Shown: one piece after another, positions 1-10,143 of the stretch
How the letters are laid out: each line of letters starts with the position of its first letter
Position numbering within the stretch: the stretch's first letter is position 1
Source: Acidobacteriaceae bacterium
GTDB lineage: Bacteria > Acidobacteriota > Terriglobia > Terriglobales > Acidobacteriaceae
Reading direction: 5' to 3'
NCBI GenBank assembly: GCA_027306695.1
Contig: DAHUZH010000006.1
Location: 1 to 62,373, forward strand
DNA: 62,373 bases
The notes under the pieces: generated by a model
What the model was told of the DNA's origin: nothing
Seen by the model: only the letters and a program-made list of their open reading frames with translations
Databases searched by the model: none
Translations under genes and position numbers: made by a program

Positions 1-1226
1 AAGAGATGGACATCCTCGACGTATGGTTTGAGTCCGGCGTAAGCTGGGCCGCCGTGCTTGGCGAGAAGGCCGGATTCAATCTCACCTGGCCAGCCGATCT
101 TTACCTCGAAGGCGGCGACCAGCATCGCGGCTGGTTCCACACTTCCCTGCTCTGCTCGGTCGGCGTAAAAAACGCCGCGCCCTATCGCCGCGTCGCCACC
201 TGCGGCTGGACGCTGGATGACCAGGGGCGCGCCTTGTCAAAATCGCGTGGAAACGACATTGGCCCCGATGAAGTCGCCGACCAACTTGGCGCGGACATCG
301 TTCGCCTGTGGGTCGCGTCTGTGGATTTCCGCGAAGATGTTGTCGCGACCATTCCGCTGATGAAGCGCCTGGCGGACGAGATTTACCGCAAGCTGCGCAA
401 CACATTTCGTTTTCTGCTCGGCAATCTTGGCGACTTCAACCCGGCGACCGACGCGATCCCTTTCGACAAGATGGAGCCGCTCGACCAGTACATGCTGGCG
501 CGCACCGCCGAGTTGACCGGAAAAATTCTTCGCTGGTACGACGAGATGGAGTTCCATCGCGTCTACCACGCTATCAACGAATTTTGTACTGCCGACCTGA
601 GCGCCACCTATCTCGACCTGCTCAAGGACCGCATGTACACCTTTGCGCCCAACGAACCCGCGCGACGCTCCGCGCAGACCGCCGTTTGGCGCATTACGGA
701 AGCGCTGGTCCGTCTGACTGCGCCCTATTTAAGTTTCACTGCCGAGGAGGTATGGAAGTATCTGCCTACAGTGAAAGGCCGCGAACCGAGTGTGCATCTG
801 GCGCTCTTTCCGCGGCCGGAAGATCTCTCCCCCAGATCGAACGAAGCGCTGCTTGCAGATTGGCAACAGTTAATCAATCTTCGCAATACTGTACTCGACA
901 AACTTGAAGGCCTGCGCAGAGACAAGATAATCGGAAAAGCCCTTGATGCAAAGATTCAGTTGATGGCTTCGGGAGAACTGGCAATCTTATTGACGCAATA
1001 TAAATCCAGCTTGAAAGAGCTGTTTAACGTATCACAAGTGGAACTGTCAGTAAACGCAAATGGAACCTCAGTCTGCACTATAGCCGTCGGTCCCGCCGAC
1101 GGCACAAAATGCGCGCGCTGCTGGAACTACTCCGTGCACATCGGAGAAAATCAGCAATGGCCTACGGTCTGCGAACGCTGCGTGGCCGCGCTGGAAGCCA
1201 TTGCCGTAACGGAGAGTGTGAAGTGA
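1..1226 (+). CDS. ileS: Isoleucyl-tRNA synthetase, C-terminal part (5' truncated by window edge)
   Basis: Class I aminoacyl-tRNA synthetase that charges tRNA-Ile in the cytoplasm. The open frame runs in from the window edge, so the first visible ATG (base 6) is internal: the context EMDILDVWFESGVSW is the conserved catalytic-domain segment of IleRS. The KMSKS-type signature is present as ALSKSRGND (around bases 231-257). An all-helical anticodon-binding domain follows. The C-terminus carries the zinc-binding CARCW...CERC pair typical of bacterial IleRS. The stop overlaps the start of lspA in a GTGA, so the two are probably co-translated. An ileS-lspA order is common in bacteria. Confidence 0.96.
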   Translation, partial: EMDILDVWFESGVSWAAVLGEKAGFNLTWPADLYLEGGDQHRGWFHTSLLCSVGVKNAAPYRRVATCGWTLDDQGRALSKSRGNDIGPDEVADQLGADIVRLWVASVDFREDVVATIPLMKRLADEIYRKLRNTFRFLLGNLGDFNPATDAIPFDKMEPLDQYMLARTAELTGKILRWYDEMEFHRVYHAINEFCTADLSATYLDLLKDRMYTFAPNEPARRSAQTAVWRITEALVRLTAPYLSFTAEEVWKYLPTVKGREPSVHLALFPRPEDLSPRSNEALLADWQQLINLRNTVLDKLEGLRRDKIIGKALDAKIQLMASGELAILLTQYKSSLKELFNVSQVELSVNANGTSVCTIAVGPADGTKCARCWNYSVHIGENQQWPTVCERCVAALEAIAVTESVK

Positions 1227-1732
1227 GCGCCGCATCAACACGCGGTCCGCGCCTGAAACTTCTGCTGATCTCGGTCGCAGTCTTCGTGCTCGACCGGCTG
1301 AGCAAACTGTGGATCATCGCACACATTCCGTCGGGACAAGACATCACCATCATCCCGCGTTTTTTTCGCCTGACGCATGTCTACAACAACGGCGCGGCCT
1401 TCAGCCTGTTTGCCGACACGCCTTCGCCGGACAAAATCCGGCTGATGCTGATTGCTTTTTCAGCGATTGCCATTGCGATCGTGCTGGCCGTCTTCTGGAA
1501 GGCGGGCCGCTCGGTCAACACCACCAGCATTGCGCTGGCGATGGTTCTCGGAGGCGCGGTGGGAAATCTCTATGACCGCCTGGCCTACCGCTACGTCATC
1601 GACTTTCTCGCCTTCAACCTCTTCGGATGGCACTACCCGGACTTCAACCTCGCCGACTCCTGCATCGTCATCGGCGCATGCCTGCTGCTGATTGAAGTCT
1701 TCCGCGCGCCGAAGTCTCTGTTCACCGACTGA
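1223..1732 (+). CDS. lspA: Lipoprotein signal peptidase (signal peptidase II)
   Basis: Inner-membrane aspartyl protease that removes the signal peptide from diacylglyceryl-prolipoproteins after Lgt has acted. I chose the GTG at 1223: it overlaps the ileS stop by 4 bases, has a GGAGAG ribosome site 6 bases upstream, and gives 169 aa, the normal family length. An in-frame ATG at 1109 would lie deep inside ileS. Four hydrophobic segments are visible. Both catalytic aspartates are present: D118 in GGAVGNLYDR and D145 in FNLADS. The conserved YNNGAAFS motif lies in between the first helices. lgt, the preceding pathway step, lies about 7 kb downstream on the other strand. Confidence 0.96.
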   Translation: MSAASTRGPRLKLLLISVAVFVLDRLSKLWIIAHIPSGQDITIIPRFFRLTHVYNNGAAFSLFADTPSPDKIRLMLIAFSAIAIAIVLAVFWKAGRSVNTTSIALAMVLGGAVGNLYDRLAYRYVIDFLAFNLFGWHYPDFNLADSCIVIGACLLLIEVFRAPKSLFTD

Positions 1733-1755
1733 TATTCATGACCGGAACTCAATGT

Positions 1756-1795
1756 TGTCATCCTGAGGTCGCCGCAGCGACCGAAGGACCTCGCG
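1756..1795. repeat. GTCATCCTGAGG-family palindromic repeat, single arm
   Basis: Contains TGTCATCCTGAGGTCGCCG and GCGACCGAAGGACCTCGCG. The same words recur at 13014-13111 and 20959-21072. The mirror-image right arm (CAGGATGACA) is missing here, so this looks like a solo or decayed copy. It fills the gap between lspA and the convergent gene at 1822. Confidence 0.7.
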
Positions 1796-1821
1796 TTTTT
1801 CCGGCCAATCGTAAGGGGCAT

Positions 1822-2172
1822 CTATTTATCGATGTCTTCAAACGCGAACCTGCCCAGGTACATGGGATGGGAGACCGGCGGCTTGGCCGTCGTTATATCG
1901 ACGGGATAGGGTTCGCCGTTGAGCGTGGGAAATCCCCAGATACTTCCCGTCTGCATGTCCACCACCATCTTTCCAAACAACTGCGTATTGCCATCCGTGG
2001 ACCGCAGCATCGCGGTGCCGGGTTCGATATAGAGCGGGTCTGCAGCCGTACTCGGCGCTTGCGCCGTCTGCGCCTGCGCCGCATGTGGGCTTATGTACGG
2101 CCGCAGCGCGATCGCAATCAACGCAATCGCAATCACCAGCAGCAAAACATTTGTTGTCGAATCTTTTCTCAT
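1822..2172 (-). CDS. Membrane-anchored hypothetical protein (116 aa)
   Basis: I do not recognise a family. The start at 2172 is chosen because AGGAG lies 6 bases upstream of ATG; the frame stays open further upstream inside the preceding gene but without support. The N-terminus (MRKDSTTN) leads into a single hydrophobic helix, roughly residues 8-27, then an Ala/Gln-rich linker and a globular part of about 70 residues ending GRFAFEDIDK. This suggests a signal anchor with a periplasmic domain. It begins 8 bases after the stop of the DoxX-like gene and is almost certainly in the same operon. Confidence 0.7.
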   Translation of the reverse strand: MRKDSTTNVLLLVIAIALIAIALRPYISPHAAQAQTAQAPSTAADPLYIEPGTAMLRSTDGNTQLFGKMVVDMQTGSIWGFPTLNGEPYPVDITTAKPPVSHPMYLGRFAFEDIDK

Positions 2173-2180
2173 GTTTTCTC

Positions 2181-3101
2181 CTAATCGCCATGGTCTTTTA
2201 CCGGCATTTGTTTGCGCTTCAGTGTCATAGCAATTGGCGCATGGCTGCCCCATGAACCTGTGATCGTCATTGTGTCGCCTTTGCATTCCCACGTTCCCTT
2301 GAATATGTCGGAACCGGGTGTCAGCCACTGCCGCGAGATCATCAGCGTGTGGTCTTTAGCATCCACGCGGAAGTCATGCGTCTCGGAACGGCCGTCCGGA
2401 TAATGAAACTCTGCCCAGTAGGCGCGATTGTATTCAAAATATATCCAGTCCGGGAGGTCCGGCTCATCGGGGTGGATCTGCACGACGTGCCATGCCCCAT
2501 CGATCGGCGTTGGCGCACGATTGTTCACGTTAGCATTCCAGTAACCCTCATGGGCGGTGTAGGCAACCATCCCCGCCACTACGGCGGCCTGCAAAACAAG
2601 CGCCCACGAACGTCTCTTCGTCAGCAATGCCAGATCGTCTCGCCGACGAAGCAGGAACCGGTATACGTCTTCAAGATGGAAAGCTAAGATCACGAGCAGG
2701 GCAACGAGAACGTAGAGTGCGTTGCGAAGTGCCCCAGAGTCAAATTGCCATCGGATGACCCAGATGTCTACACAGACGATGTTTACCATTACTGGCAGCA
2801 GAATAAGAGCGCCTATTAGAGTTGATCGTTGGAAACAAAGCAGCAGGGCCCCTGCAATTTGAGTGAAGGCGATGATTGCGGAATACACCGGCGAATAGCC
2901 AAAGTAATACCAGGTGAGCCAGAACCCGGAAACGTCGCCCATTGGCTTCGCAAGCTCGGAGTCGAGGATCGTGAACTGCGCCCCCATGACCTTTGCGAAA
3001 CCGTACGTGAGGAGCGTGAATGCCGCGTAATAGCGCAAAACCAGATAGAGCACATTGAGGATTGTGCGTGGATGGAAGACACGTTTTTCCGTCATTGGCA
3101 T
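2181..3101 (-). CDS. DoxX-like integral membrane protein with C-terminal soluble domain
   Basis: 306-aa protein. Residues about 15-170 hold four to five hydrophobic segments, including the YYAAFTLLTYGFAKVMGAQF region and a QIAGALLLCFQRSTLIGA segment, the general pattern of DoxX/SURF4-like four-helix membrane proteins. A further helix (about 165-185) precedes a hydrophilic domain of about 120 residues rich in Trp and Tyr, probably periplasmic. Two ATGs (3101 and 3095) are possible. It is transcribed divergently from uvrA and is followed by the small anchored protein at 1822-2172. The family assignment rests on topology; the biochemical role is unknown. Confidence 0.72.
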   Translation of the reverse strand: MPMTEKRVFHPRTILNVLYLVLRYYAAFTLLTYGFAKVMGAQFTILDSELAKPMGDVSGFWLTWYYFGYSPVYSAIIAFTQIAGALLLCFQRSTLIGALILLPVMVNIVCVDIWVIRWQFDSGALRNALYVLVALLVILAFHLEDVYRFLLRRRDDLALLTKRRSWALVLQAAVVAGMVAYTAHEGYWNANVNNRAPTPIDGAWHVVQIHPDEPDLPDWIYFEYNRAYWAEFHYPDGRSETHDFRVDAKDHTLMISRQWLTPGSDIFKGTWECKGDTMTITGSWGSHAPIAMTLKRKQMPVKDHGD

Positions 3102-3233
3102 CGCAAGGCCTTGGGAATCATGCGAAGTTTACCATCCCGGTGAGAGTCGCCGCTCCTTCCCTACCCTGTAAACTAGAAGATGCGGCCATGTGCCTCCGGC
3201 ATGCGGCCAGTTCCCTGTAGGCAGTCAATCCCG

Positions 3234-6200
3234 ATGGATCGCATCACCGTTCGCGGCGCGCGCGTTCACAACCTGAAGAACATCGACTTTGAGATTCCGC
3301 ACGGCGAGCTGACGGTCGTCACAGGCGTTTCAGGTTCGGGGAAGTCCTCGCTTGCCTTCGACACCATCTACGCGGAAGGCCAGAGGCGCTACGTCGAGTC
3401 GCTCTCCGCCTACGCGCGACAGTTTCTGGAACGCATGGAGAAACCCGACGTCGATCATATCGATGGCCTCGCGCCCGCCATCGCCATCAAGCAAAAAAAT
3501 ACCACGCGCAATCCGCGCTCCACTGTGGCGACGGCGACGGAAATCTACGACTATCTGCGGCTGCTCTACGCGCGTTGCGGGACGATGGTTTGCCTGACCT
3601 GTGGCGGCATCGTGAAGCGCGACAGCGTGGATGAAATCGCCACGGCCGTCCTGGCGTTGCCGGAGCAGACGCGCATCCTGGCGCTGTTCCCCGTTGTGTT
3701 TCCCGAAGCCGGAGAAGACACAAAGAGCGCGGCGGACAAAAAGAAGGCCGCAAAAAAAGCAGCAAGCAAAAAAACTGCGAACAAGTCCGCGAAAAAAGAC
3801 GGCAAACCCGTCACCAAGGCGGAGGCCGCCCAGATTGCCTTACAGGCCGCGTCGCAGAAAGCGGCGAAGGTAAATCGCTACGCCCGCGACTATGTTCCAG
3901 ACGAAACTCCGTCGGGTGCAGCGCCCATCGACCCGCGCAGGCAGCGACTTGGCGAATTGCGCCAGCGCGGATTCAATCGGCTATATCAAAGCGGAAAAAT
4001 CGTCGAATTCTCCACGCCGGAATCTTTGCTGGAACTGGATTTTTCCCAGCCGTTGTTCATCCTGATCGACCGCATCGCTGTGTCACCCGACGCGCGCGCA
4101 CGCATCGTCGATGCCGCCGAAACCGGCTATCGCGAAAGCGGCGAAGTGATCTTTGAAGTTGTTCCACGCTCCACAGAAGATGGCGCGACGGCGTCAATGA
4201 ATCGCCAGCAATTCCGCTTCTCCGGCGCGTATGCCTGCAAGCACTGCAATCGCGTGTATCGTGAACCGGAGCCGCCATTGTTTTCCTTCAACAATCCCTT
4301 CGGCGCGTGCCCGCGCTGCGAAGGCTTCGGCAACACCATCGATTTCGATCTCGACCGCATCATTCCCGACAAGACACGCACGCTGAACGACGGCGCCATC
4401 GATCCGTGGGTGCGGCCAAAATATCGGCCTATGTTTGGCGAACTGCGCCGTGCCGGAAAAGAGAAAAATATTCCGTTCGACGTGCCCTGGAAGGACCTGA
4501 CGCCCGCGCAGCAGAATTTTGTGCTCGACGGCGAAGGGTCTTTTCCCGGCGTGCGCGGGTTCTTTGCGCATCTGGAGCGAAAAAAGTACAAGCTGTATGT
4601 GCGCGTGTTCCTCAGCAAATATCGCGGCTACGCGCTGTGTCCGGAGTGCAAGGGCAAGCGCCTGCGCGCCGAGGCCCGCGCGGTCAAAATCGACGGCCGC
4701 GACATCTGCGAAGTCACCGCGCTGACCGTCGGCGAAGCGCAGACTTTCTTTTCGCATCTCCACTTAAGCCCCACGCAGATGGAAGTTGCCGGAAGAATTC
4801 TCGAAGAGGTCCGCCAGCGTTTGCGCTTCCTGAATGAAGTCGGTCTCGACTATCTGTCGCTCGACCGGCTCTCGTCCACGCTGTCGGGCGGCGAGGCGCA
4901 GCGCGTGCAACTGGCCACTTCGCTCGGCTCCCAACTGGTAGGCGCAATGTATGTGCTCGACGAGCCTTCTATCGGCCTGCATCCCCGCGACACGGGCCGA
5001 CTGATCCGCATTCTGGAAGGGCTGCGCGATCTCGGCAATACCATCCTTGTCGTCGAGCATGACCCGGACATTATTCGCTCGGCGGATTATCTGCTCGACC
5101 TCGGCCCCGGCGCGGGTGAGTTGGGCGGCAAGCTGCTGACGTCGGGAACCGTGCCGGAAATCATGCGCTCTCCGCACTCGCTGACGGGAAAATATCTTAG
5201 CGGTCAGCTTTCCATTTCTGTCCCGTCCCGCCGGCGCTCACCGGGTAAAGAATGGCTGCGCCTGACTGGAGCGCGCGCACACAATTTGAAATCGGTCGAC
5301 TGCGAAATTCCTCTGGGCATGCTGGCGTGCATCACCGGTGTCTCCGGCTCAGGAAAATCGACGCTGGTGCACGATGTGTTGTATCGCGCGCTGGCGCACA
5401 CGCTGGGCGAAAGCGACATCGCGGACCCGGTGCATCTGTATGACACGCTCGAAGGCGCGCAGTATCTCAACGGAGTGGTGCTGGTCGACCAGTCGCCGAT
5501 TGGCCGCACGCCGCGCTCGAACCCGGTCACGTATCTGAAGGCGCTCGACGGCATTCGCGATCTCTTTGCATCTCTGCCCGATGCGAAGCGGCGCGGCTAC
5601 ACGCCTGGATTTTTTTCCTTCAACGTTCCCGGAGGACGCTGCGAGGTCTGCCAGGGCGACGGAACGGTGACGGTGGAAATGCAGTTCCTCGCCGATGTCG
5701 AGCTGCCCTGCGAAGAATGCAATGCGACGCGCTTCAAGGCCAGCGTGCTCGACGTGAAATACAAGGGAAAAAATATTCACAATGTCCTGAATATGACGGT
5801 GAAAGAAGCGCTTCAGTTTTTTGCCGGACATGTCAAAATTCAAGACCGGCTGCGGGTGCTGGACGATGTGGGGCTGGGCTATGTGCGGCTTGGGCAGTCG
5901 GCGACGACACTCTCTGGCGGGGAAGCGCAGCGCGTCAAGCTGGCCGCACACCTGGCCAACGCGCGGCCCGCAGGCAGCCACTCCGCAAGCAAGCGCATCA
6001 AAAACCGACTGCTCTACATTCTGGACGAACCGACTACCGGATTGCATTTCGATGACGTAAGCAAACTGCTGTCCGCGCTGCGCCAGCTCATCGACGGCGG
6101 CGGGTCGCTGCTGGTGATTGAACATAACCTCGATGTGCTGAAGGCCGCTGACTGGATCATCGATCTTGGCCCGGAAGGTGGCAAACGCGGCGGCGAAATC

Positions 6201-6320
6201 GTCGCGACAGGAACGCCGGAGCAGATCGCGTCCGTTCCGCAGTCCCACACCGGCCAGTGGCTGGCGCGCATTCTGCAACCCCTGCAAGAAAATGCCGCAC
6301 TGACTGCGGCTGGAGACTGA
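3234..6320 (+). CDS. uvrA: Excinuclease ABC subunit A
   Basis: DNA-damage recognition ATPase of nucleotide excision repair, working with UvrB and UvrC. I place the start at 3234 ([16 protein letters not shown]), which matches the family N-terminus; the upstream ATG at 3180 would add 18 unrelated residues. Visible features: Walker A GVSGSGKS (K37) and a second one near residue 705, two LSGGEAQR signatures, [13 protein letters not shown], and zinc-binding CxxC pairs (CKHC...CPRC and CEVC...CEEC). At 1028 aa it is longer than the usual roughly 940. Much of the excess is a Lys/Ala-rich insert at about residues 162-212. The next gene starts 1 base after the stop. Confidence 0.97.
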   Translation: MDRITVRGARVHNLKNIDFEIPHGELTVVTGVSGSGKSSLAFDTIYAEGQRRYVESLSAYARQFLERMEKPDVDHIDGLAPAIAIKQKNTTRNPRSTVATATEIYDYLRLLYARCGTMVCLTCGGIVKRDSVDEIATAVLALPEQTRILALFPVVFPEAGEDTKSAADKKKAAKKAASKKTANKSAKKDGKPVTKAEAAQIALQAASQKAAKVNRYARDYVPDETPSGAAPIDPRRQRLGELRQRGFNRLYQSGKIVEFSTPESLLELDFSQPLFILIDRIAVSPDARARIVDAAETGYRESGEVIFEVVPRSTEDGATASMNRQQFRFSGAYACKHCNRVYREPEPPLFSFNNPFGACPRCEGFGNTIDFDLDRIIPDKTRTLNDGAIDPWVRPKYRPMFGELRRAGKEKNIPFDVPWKDLTPAQQNFVLDGEGSFPGVRGFFAHLERKKYKLYVRVFLSKYRGYALCPECKGKRLRAEARAVKIDGRDICEVTALTVGEAQTFFSHLHLSPTQMEVAGRILEEVRQRLRFLNEVGLDYLSLDRLSSTLSGGEAQRVQLATSLGSQLVGAMYVLDEPSIGLHPRDTGRLIRILEGLRDLGNTILVVEHDPDIIRSADYLLDLGPGAGELGGKLLTSGTVPEIMRSPHSLTGKYLSGQLSISVPSRRRSPGKEWLRLTGARAHNLKSVDCEIPLGMLACITGVSGSGKSTLVHDVLYRALAHTLGESDIADPVHLYDTLEGAQYLNGVVLVDQSPIGRTPRSNPVTYLKALDGIRDLFASLPDAKRRGYTPGFFSFNVPGGRCEVCQGDGTVTVEMQFLADVELPCEECNATRFKASVLDVKYKGKNIHNVLNMTVKEALQFFAGHVKIQDRLRVLDDVGLGYVRLGQSATTLSGGEAQRVKLAAHLANARPAGSHSASKRIKNRLLYILDEPTTGLHFDDVSKLLSALRQLIDGGGSLLVIEHNLDVLKAADWIIDLGPEGGKRGGEIVATGTPEQIASVPQSHTGQWLARILQPLQENAALTAAGD

Positions 6321-6321
6321 T

Positions 6322-7686
6322 ATGCCTCCGGTTTTTTTATTTTTTCTTCTCGTCGCAATTCTGCCACCTGCCAGCGGGTTGCATGCGCAAGTGCCCACTC
6401 TGCCGCCAGGTACCTCGTCGCCAGACGCGGACTCTTCACAAATGGCGACTCCAGACAGCACATCCGCGCAGGCGGCAGCCCTGGTCTCCAAGGCCGAAGA
6501 TGCGATTGTGCGCGAGGATTACGGCAAAGCGCTGCCTTTGCTGAACGATGCTTTGACCAAAGAGCCAGCCGGTTCCAAACAATTTGCCCGCACGCTGTAT
6601 GACCGGGGCTACGTGGAAGCGCAACAGAAGCAGTTTGACGCAGCCGCAGCGGATTTTCGCAAAGCGAATGCAGCCAATCCAAAACAGTTTGAGTCGCACG
6701 CGGAGCTGGGCCGTTTACTGGCGCAGGAGGGCCAATGGAAAGAGGCGCAGCACGAGTTGGAGCAAGCTGTTGCGCTGCCGCCAGCCAGTGGCGATCCTCG
6801 ACAGGCCGTCGCCAGCATTGCGCGAACGCTCGCACGCGTGGATGCGGAACTTCACGACCCGGCAGCAGCCAGCGACGCATTGATTGCGGCGCTGAAACTC
6901 ACGCCGGAGCAGCCTGCGGACACGCTGCTTGCGGCGCAACTCGCGGAAGAGCAAGGCAATCGGACAGATGCGGAAGCGGAATATAAAAAAGCGCTCGCCG
7001 CCGATCCAACCTCCATCGACGCAATGGAAGGGCTGGCCCGCGTGCTGATCCACGAAGGAAAATTTGCCGATGCTGCGCCCATTTTGCAGCAGGCACTCCA
7101 GCAGGAACCGAACGATCCCACGCTGCTGGCGCAGTCTGCGACTGCACTGGCGGGTGAGGGGAAAAATCAGGACGCGATCGCGCAACTGGAAGTATTGCAC
7201 CAACAAAATCCCAATCAGCCAGCGGTCACCCGCATGCTCGCCGACCTATACAGTGGCGCAGGAAAATCGGCGCAGGCAGCTCCGCTGTATCAACAACTGC
7301 TCGCCGCCGATCCCAATAACCCAGACCTTGTGACAGCGGCTGGAGAAAATCAGATCCGTCAGCAGCAGTGGGCGTCCGCCGTCGAGACACTCCAGCACTC
7401 GCTCAACCTGCAACCTTCGCAACAGGATGCATGGGGCAGCCTCGCATTTGCGGCTTCGGAAGACCATCAATACCCGCTGGTGCTGCATGCGCTCGACCAG
7501 CGCGCGCAATATACCGCTGACGGACCCGCCACGCTTTTTCTTCGCGCGACGGCGCTCGACCATCTCCATCGCACCAAGGAAGCGGTCGCGGCGTATCGAC
7601 AATTTCTCACAGAATCGCAGGGAAAATTTCCGGACGAAGAATGGCAGACGCGGCAGCGATTGAACGCGCTGGAAAAATCGCATTGA
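6322..7686 (+). CDS. Secreted tetratricopeptide-repeat protein
   Basis: 454 aa with an N-terminal signal peptide (hydrophobic FLFFLLVAILPPASGLHAQ), so probably periplasmic. The body consists of consecutive TPR helix pairs, for example the segments around YDRGYVEAQQKQFDAAAADF, AEAEYKKALAADPTSIDAME and LEVLHQQNPNQPAVTRMLAD. There is no enzymatic motif. TPR arrays mediate protein-protein contacts and the partner is not predictable. It follows uvrA by one base and is probably co-transcribed, though no functional link to DNA repair is evident. Confidence 0.85.
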   Translation: MPPVFLFFLLVAILPPASGLHAQVPTLPPGTSSPDADSSQMATPDSTSAQAAALVSKAEDAIVREDYGKALPLLNDALTKEPAGSKQFARTLYDRGYVEAQQKQFDAAAADFRKANAANPKQFESHAELGRLLAQEGQWKEAQHELEQAVALPPASGDPRQAVASIARTLARVDAELHDPAAASDALIAALKLTPEQPADTLLAAQLAEEQGNRTDAEAEYKKALAADPTSIDAMEGLARVLIHEGKFADAAPILQQALQQEPNDPTLLAQSATALAGEGKNQDAIAQLEVLHQQNPNQPAVTRMLADLYSGAGKSAQAAPLYQQLLAADPNNPDLVTAAGENQIRQQQWASAVETLQHSLNLQPSQQDAWGSLAFAASEDHQYPLVLHALDQRAQYTADGPATLFLRATALDHLHRTKEAVAAYRQFLTESQGKFPDEEWQTRQRLNALEKSH

Positions 7687-7766
7687 TGCGGGACATGCAT
7701 TTGTGAGAGCGACACAACGTAAAATCAAAACAGACATCTAAATCTGAAAGCGTCCAGAACCGCATC

Positions 7767-8594
7767 ATGCAGTCACTCGTCAAACGATTGCTCGCCAAAG
7801 TCGAATCAATACAAACGAAGCACCAACCCGCGAAGGGAACATTCACTTTGTCCGCATCGCAACCGGCACTCCTCCCCCTATTGGAAACCGTGCCGGAGAA
7901 CAAATCGTATTCCAGCAATCTCAAGGACATCTTCGCCACCGAGTACCGCCTGCTGCGCCCACGCGCGCCAATGCCGGCGTTCGACGTCCGCTTTTACCCG
8001 TTCACGGGAATCAACACGACCATCCGTCTGCGTGAAGGTAAAGCGCTGGTGCGCCTGTCGGACATGCTGGAGGGCGCGCCGGAAAGCGTGCTGCGCGCCA
8101 TCGCGCATATCCTGCTGGCCAAACTCTACCGCAAGCCAGTTGACGCCACCCACGCCAACCGCTATCGGCGTCATCTGGGAAGCGATGCCGTCACGCGCCG
8201 CGCGGAGCAGGTGCGGCGCAGCCGCGGCAGAAAAAATGTTTTGACCGCGCAGGGCCATCATTACGATCTGGATGAAATTTTCGAGCAGCTCAACCGGCAA
8301 TATTTTCACGGACTGCTGGGTCGGCCCGTGCTGACATGGAGCGCGCACTCCGCGCGCCGCCTGCTGGGCCATTACGATGCCGCGCACAACACCATCGTCG
8401 TCAGCCGCGTGTTTGACCGTGCAGAGACGCCGCGCTACGCGATCGAGTATCTTGTGTTCCACGAGATGCTGCACTTGAAGCATCCCGTCCAGGTCAAGGG
8501 CGGACGGCGCTGCGTGCATTCGCGCGAATTTCAGCGCGACGAAAAGATGTTTCCAGACCTGGACAAGGTGAAGGAATTTTTGAAGAAGTTGTAA
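7767..8594 (+). CDS. SprT-like / M48-type zinc metallopeptidase-like protein
   Basis: 275 aa. The C-terminal half has the zinc-peptidase motif HEMLH (H232 and H236), preceded by YAIEYLVF and followed by H-rich KHPVQVKGGRRCVHS, the arrangement seen in SprT-like and YgjP/DUF45-like proteins. RLLGHYDAAHNTIVVSRVFD is also typical of the SprT-like group. The N-terminal half is basic with no recognisable domain. There is no signal peptide, so it is presumably cytoplasmic. The substrate is unknown. It is a single gene between the TPR gene and convergent lgt. Confidence 0.75.
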   Translation: MQSLVKRLLAKVESIQTKHQPAKGTFTLSASQPALLPLLETVPENKSYSSNLKDIFATEYRLLRPRAPMPAFDVRFYPFTGINTTIRLREGKALVRLSDMLEGAPESVLRAIAHILLAKLYRKPVDATHANRYRRHLGSDAVTRRAEQVRRSRGRKNVLTAQGHHYDLDEIFEQLNRQYFHGLLGRPVLTWSAHSARRLLGHYDAAHNTIVVSRVFDRAETPRYAIEYLVFHEMLHLKHPVQVKGGRRCVHSREFQRDEKMFPDLDKVKEFLKKL

Positions 8595-8606
8595 ATGCAG
8601 CGCCCG

Positions 8607-9398
8607 CTAGCCTGAAACCGTATGCGCGGCTGGCTTGTGCGAGCGCGCCTGTGTGCGTGTAGATGCATGGCGTTGCGCCCATGCAATCAACCCCGCGCCC
8701 ACGATCATCGAGCCGATGCTGGCAATCTGTGCATTGCTCATGCCGAAGTAAATGCGCGGATTGATGCGGATAAACTCCACCAGAAAGCGCGCCAGACCCG
8801 TCCACACCAGATATTCCCCGGTGATCTGGCCCAGGGGTTTGTCCACCCGCGCGCGACGCCAGAGGTAGGCCGCAATTAGGAAGGCAGCAATCAGTTCATA
8901 GACGGGCGTGGGATGCACATGCTGTGTAGTCGGCACCAGGCCATTGGGAAAACTGACGCCCCAGGGCAGCGAGGTCGCAGTTCCGTAATCGCCATCGCCG
9001 GATAGCAGGCAGCCCAGGCGGCCAACGCCATAGCCAACCGCAGCGGCGGGCGCGGCGAGGTCCAGCATACCCAGCGCGCCAACTTTGGCCACCCGGCCTT
9101 GCCACATCAAAACCAGAATCGCGCCCACCAGGCCACCAAACCAAGCGAACCCGGCGCGGTCCAGCAGCAATGATAGCGGGTGCTGCATCAGCATGTGGGG
9201 CGACTCCAGCACATGCCACAGCTTGGCGCCGACAATGCCAGCCACAGTCGCCAAGGCCGTTATATTGATGGCGTCGGCCTCCACGCCCTTGCGCTGAAAA
9301 TTTTTATAGAGCACCCAGCAGCCGGATACAGCCGCCAGCCAGAGCATCAAGCCAAAGGTGCCGATTTCAAAGTGACCGATATGAATGAATGGGTACAT
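8607..9398 (-). CDS. lgt: Prolipoprotein diacylglyceryl transferase
   Basis: Inner-membrane enzyme that transfers a diacylglyceryl group from phosphatidylglycerol to the lipobox cysteine of prolipoproteins, the first step of lipoprotein maturation. 263 aa with about seven hydrophobic segments. The N-terminus MYPFIHIGHFEIGTFGLML and the signature GRLGCLLSGDGDYG (residues about 140-155), containing the conserved Arg and Gly-Asp, identify the family. HPTPVYE and FLVEFIRINPR follow, as expected. Transcribed divergently from hpt. It completes the lipoprotein pathway with lspA at the start of the window. Confidence 0.96.
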   Translation of the reverse strand: MYPFIHIGHFEIGTFGLMLWLAAVSGCWVLYKNFQRKGVEADAINITALATVAGIVGAKLWHVLESPHMLMQHPLSLLLDRAGFAWFGGLVGAILVLMWQGRVAKVGALGMLDLAAPAAAVGYGVGRLGCLLSGDGDYGTATSLPWGVSFPNGLVPTTQHVHPTPVYELIAAFLIAAYLWRRARVDKPLGQITGEYLVWTGLARFLVEFIRINPRIYFGMSNAQIASIGSMIVGAGLIAWAQRHASTRTQARSHKPAAHTVSG

Positions 9399-9513
9399 GC
9401 GGAAAATTGCCTACATTCCAGTATAAGCGAGCGCCACCGGCAGACCCGTACCTGGATGCTCACTCCCTCTTTCAAACTTCGTCCTACACTCAGCGGTATA
9501 CTCGCCAGCGAGC

Positions 9514-10062
9514 ATGATAAATCCAACCGACGGCCCCGCACTGAAACGGTTCCTCACCCGCGAGCAAATTCACCAGCGCGTCGCAGAAATGGGCGCGCAG
9601 ATCAGCCGCGATTTTGCCGGGCAGACAATTGTTCTGGTCGGCGTGCTGAAAGGTGCGGCAATTTTTCTCGCCGACCTGGCGCGCGCCATCACCGTGGACT
9701 GCACCTTCGACTTTGTCGCCGTCTCCAGCTACGGCAAAGCCAATCGTTCCAGCGGCGCGGTGCGGCTCATCAAAGACCTGGACCATGCCATTGAAAATCG
9801 CAACGTGATCCTTGTCGAAGACATTCTCGACACCGGACTGACACTTTGCTATCTACGAAACATGTTGTTGCAGCGGAAGCCCGCAACGCTGAAAATTGCA
9901 GCATTTCTGGACAAGCCTGCACGACGGCTGCAAACGATTGAAGCCGATTATGTCGGATTTCCCATGCCCAATGATTTTGTCATCGGCTATGGCATGGATT
10001 TCGCCGAACACTATCGCAATCTGCCGGACATTTGCTGGATGCCAGCCGATGTCCATGATTAG
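9514..10062 (+). CDS. hpt: Hypoxanthine phosphoribosyltransferase
   Basis: Purine salvage enzyme converting hypoxanthine (and usually guanine) plus PRPP to IMP or GMP. 182 aa, the normal length. Visible are the flexible-loop region VSSYG, the PRPP-binding signature VILVEDILDTGLTL, and the base-binding region DYVGFPMPNDFVIGYGMDF. The LVGVLKGAAIFLADL segment matches the N-terminal PRPP loop. The start is ATG at 9514; the upstream intergenic region shared with lgt is about 115 bases. deoC lies just downstream in the same direction, making a small nucleobase/deoxynucleoside salvage group. Confidence 0.95.
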   Translation: MINPTDGPALKRFLTREQIHQRVAEMGAQISRDFAGQTIVLVGVLKGAAIFLADLARAITVDCTFDFVAVSSYGKANRSSGAVRLIKDLDHAIENRNVILVEDILDTGLTLCYLRNMLLQRKPATLKIAAFLDKPARRLQTIEADYVGFPMPNDFVIGYGMDFAEHYRNLPDICWMPADVHD

Positions 10063-10143
10063 TACTCTTGACTGCGGCGCACATCGACCGCACTTAACCG
10101 ACATGGCCGCAAGCCATGAAAAAATACCGATTGGAATGCAAGC

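Noticed and set aside
5349-6491. 380-codon open frame on the minus strand, antisense to uvrA
   Set aside because: The opposite strand encodes conserved UvrA motifs throughout; this frame has no recognisable domain.
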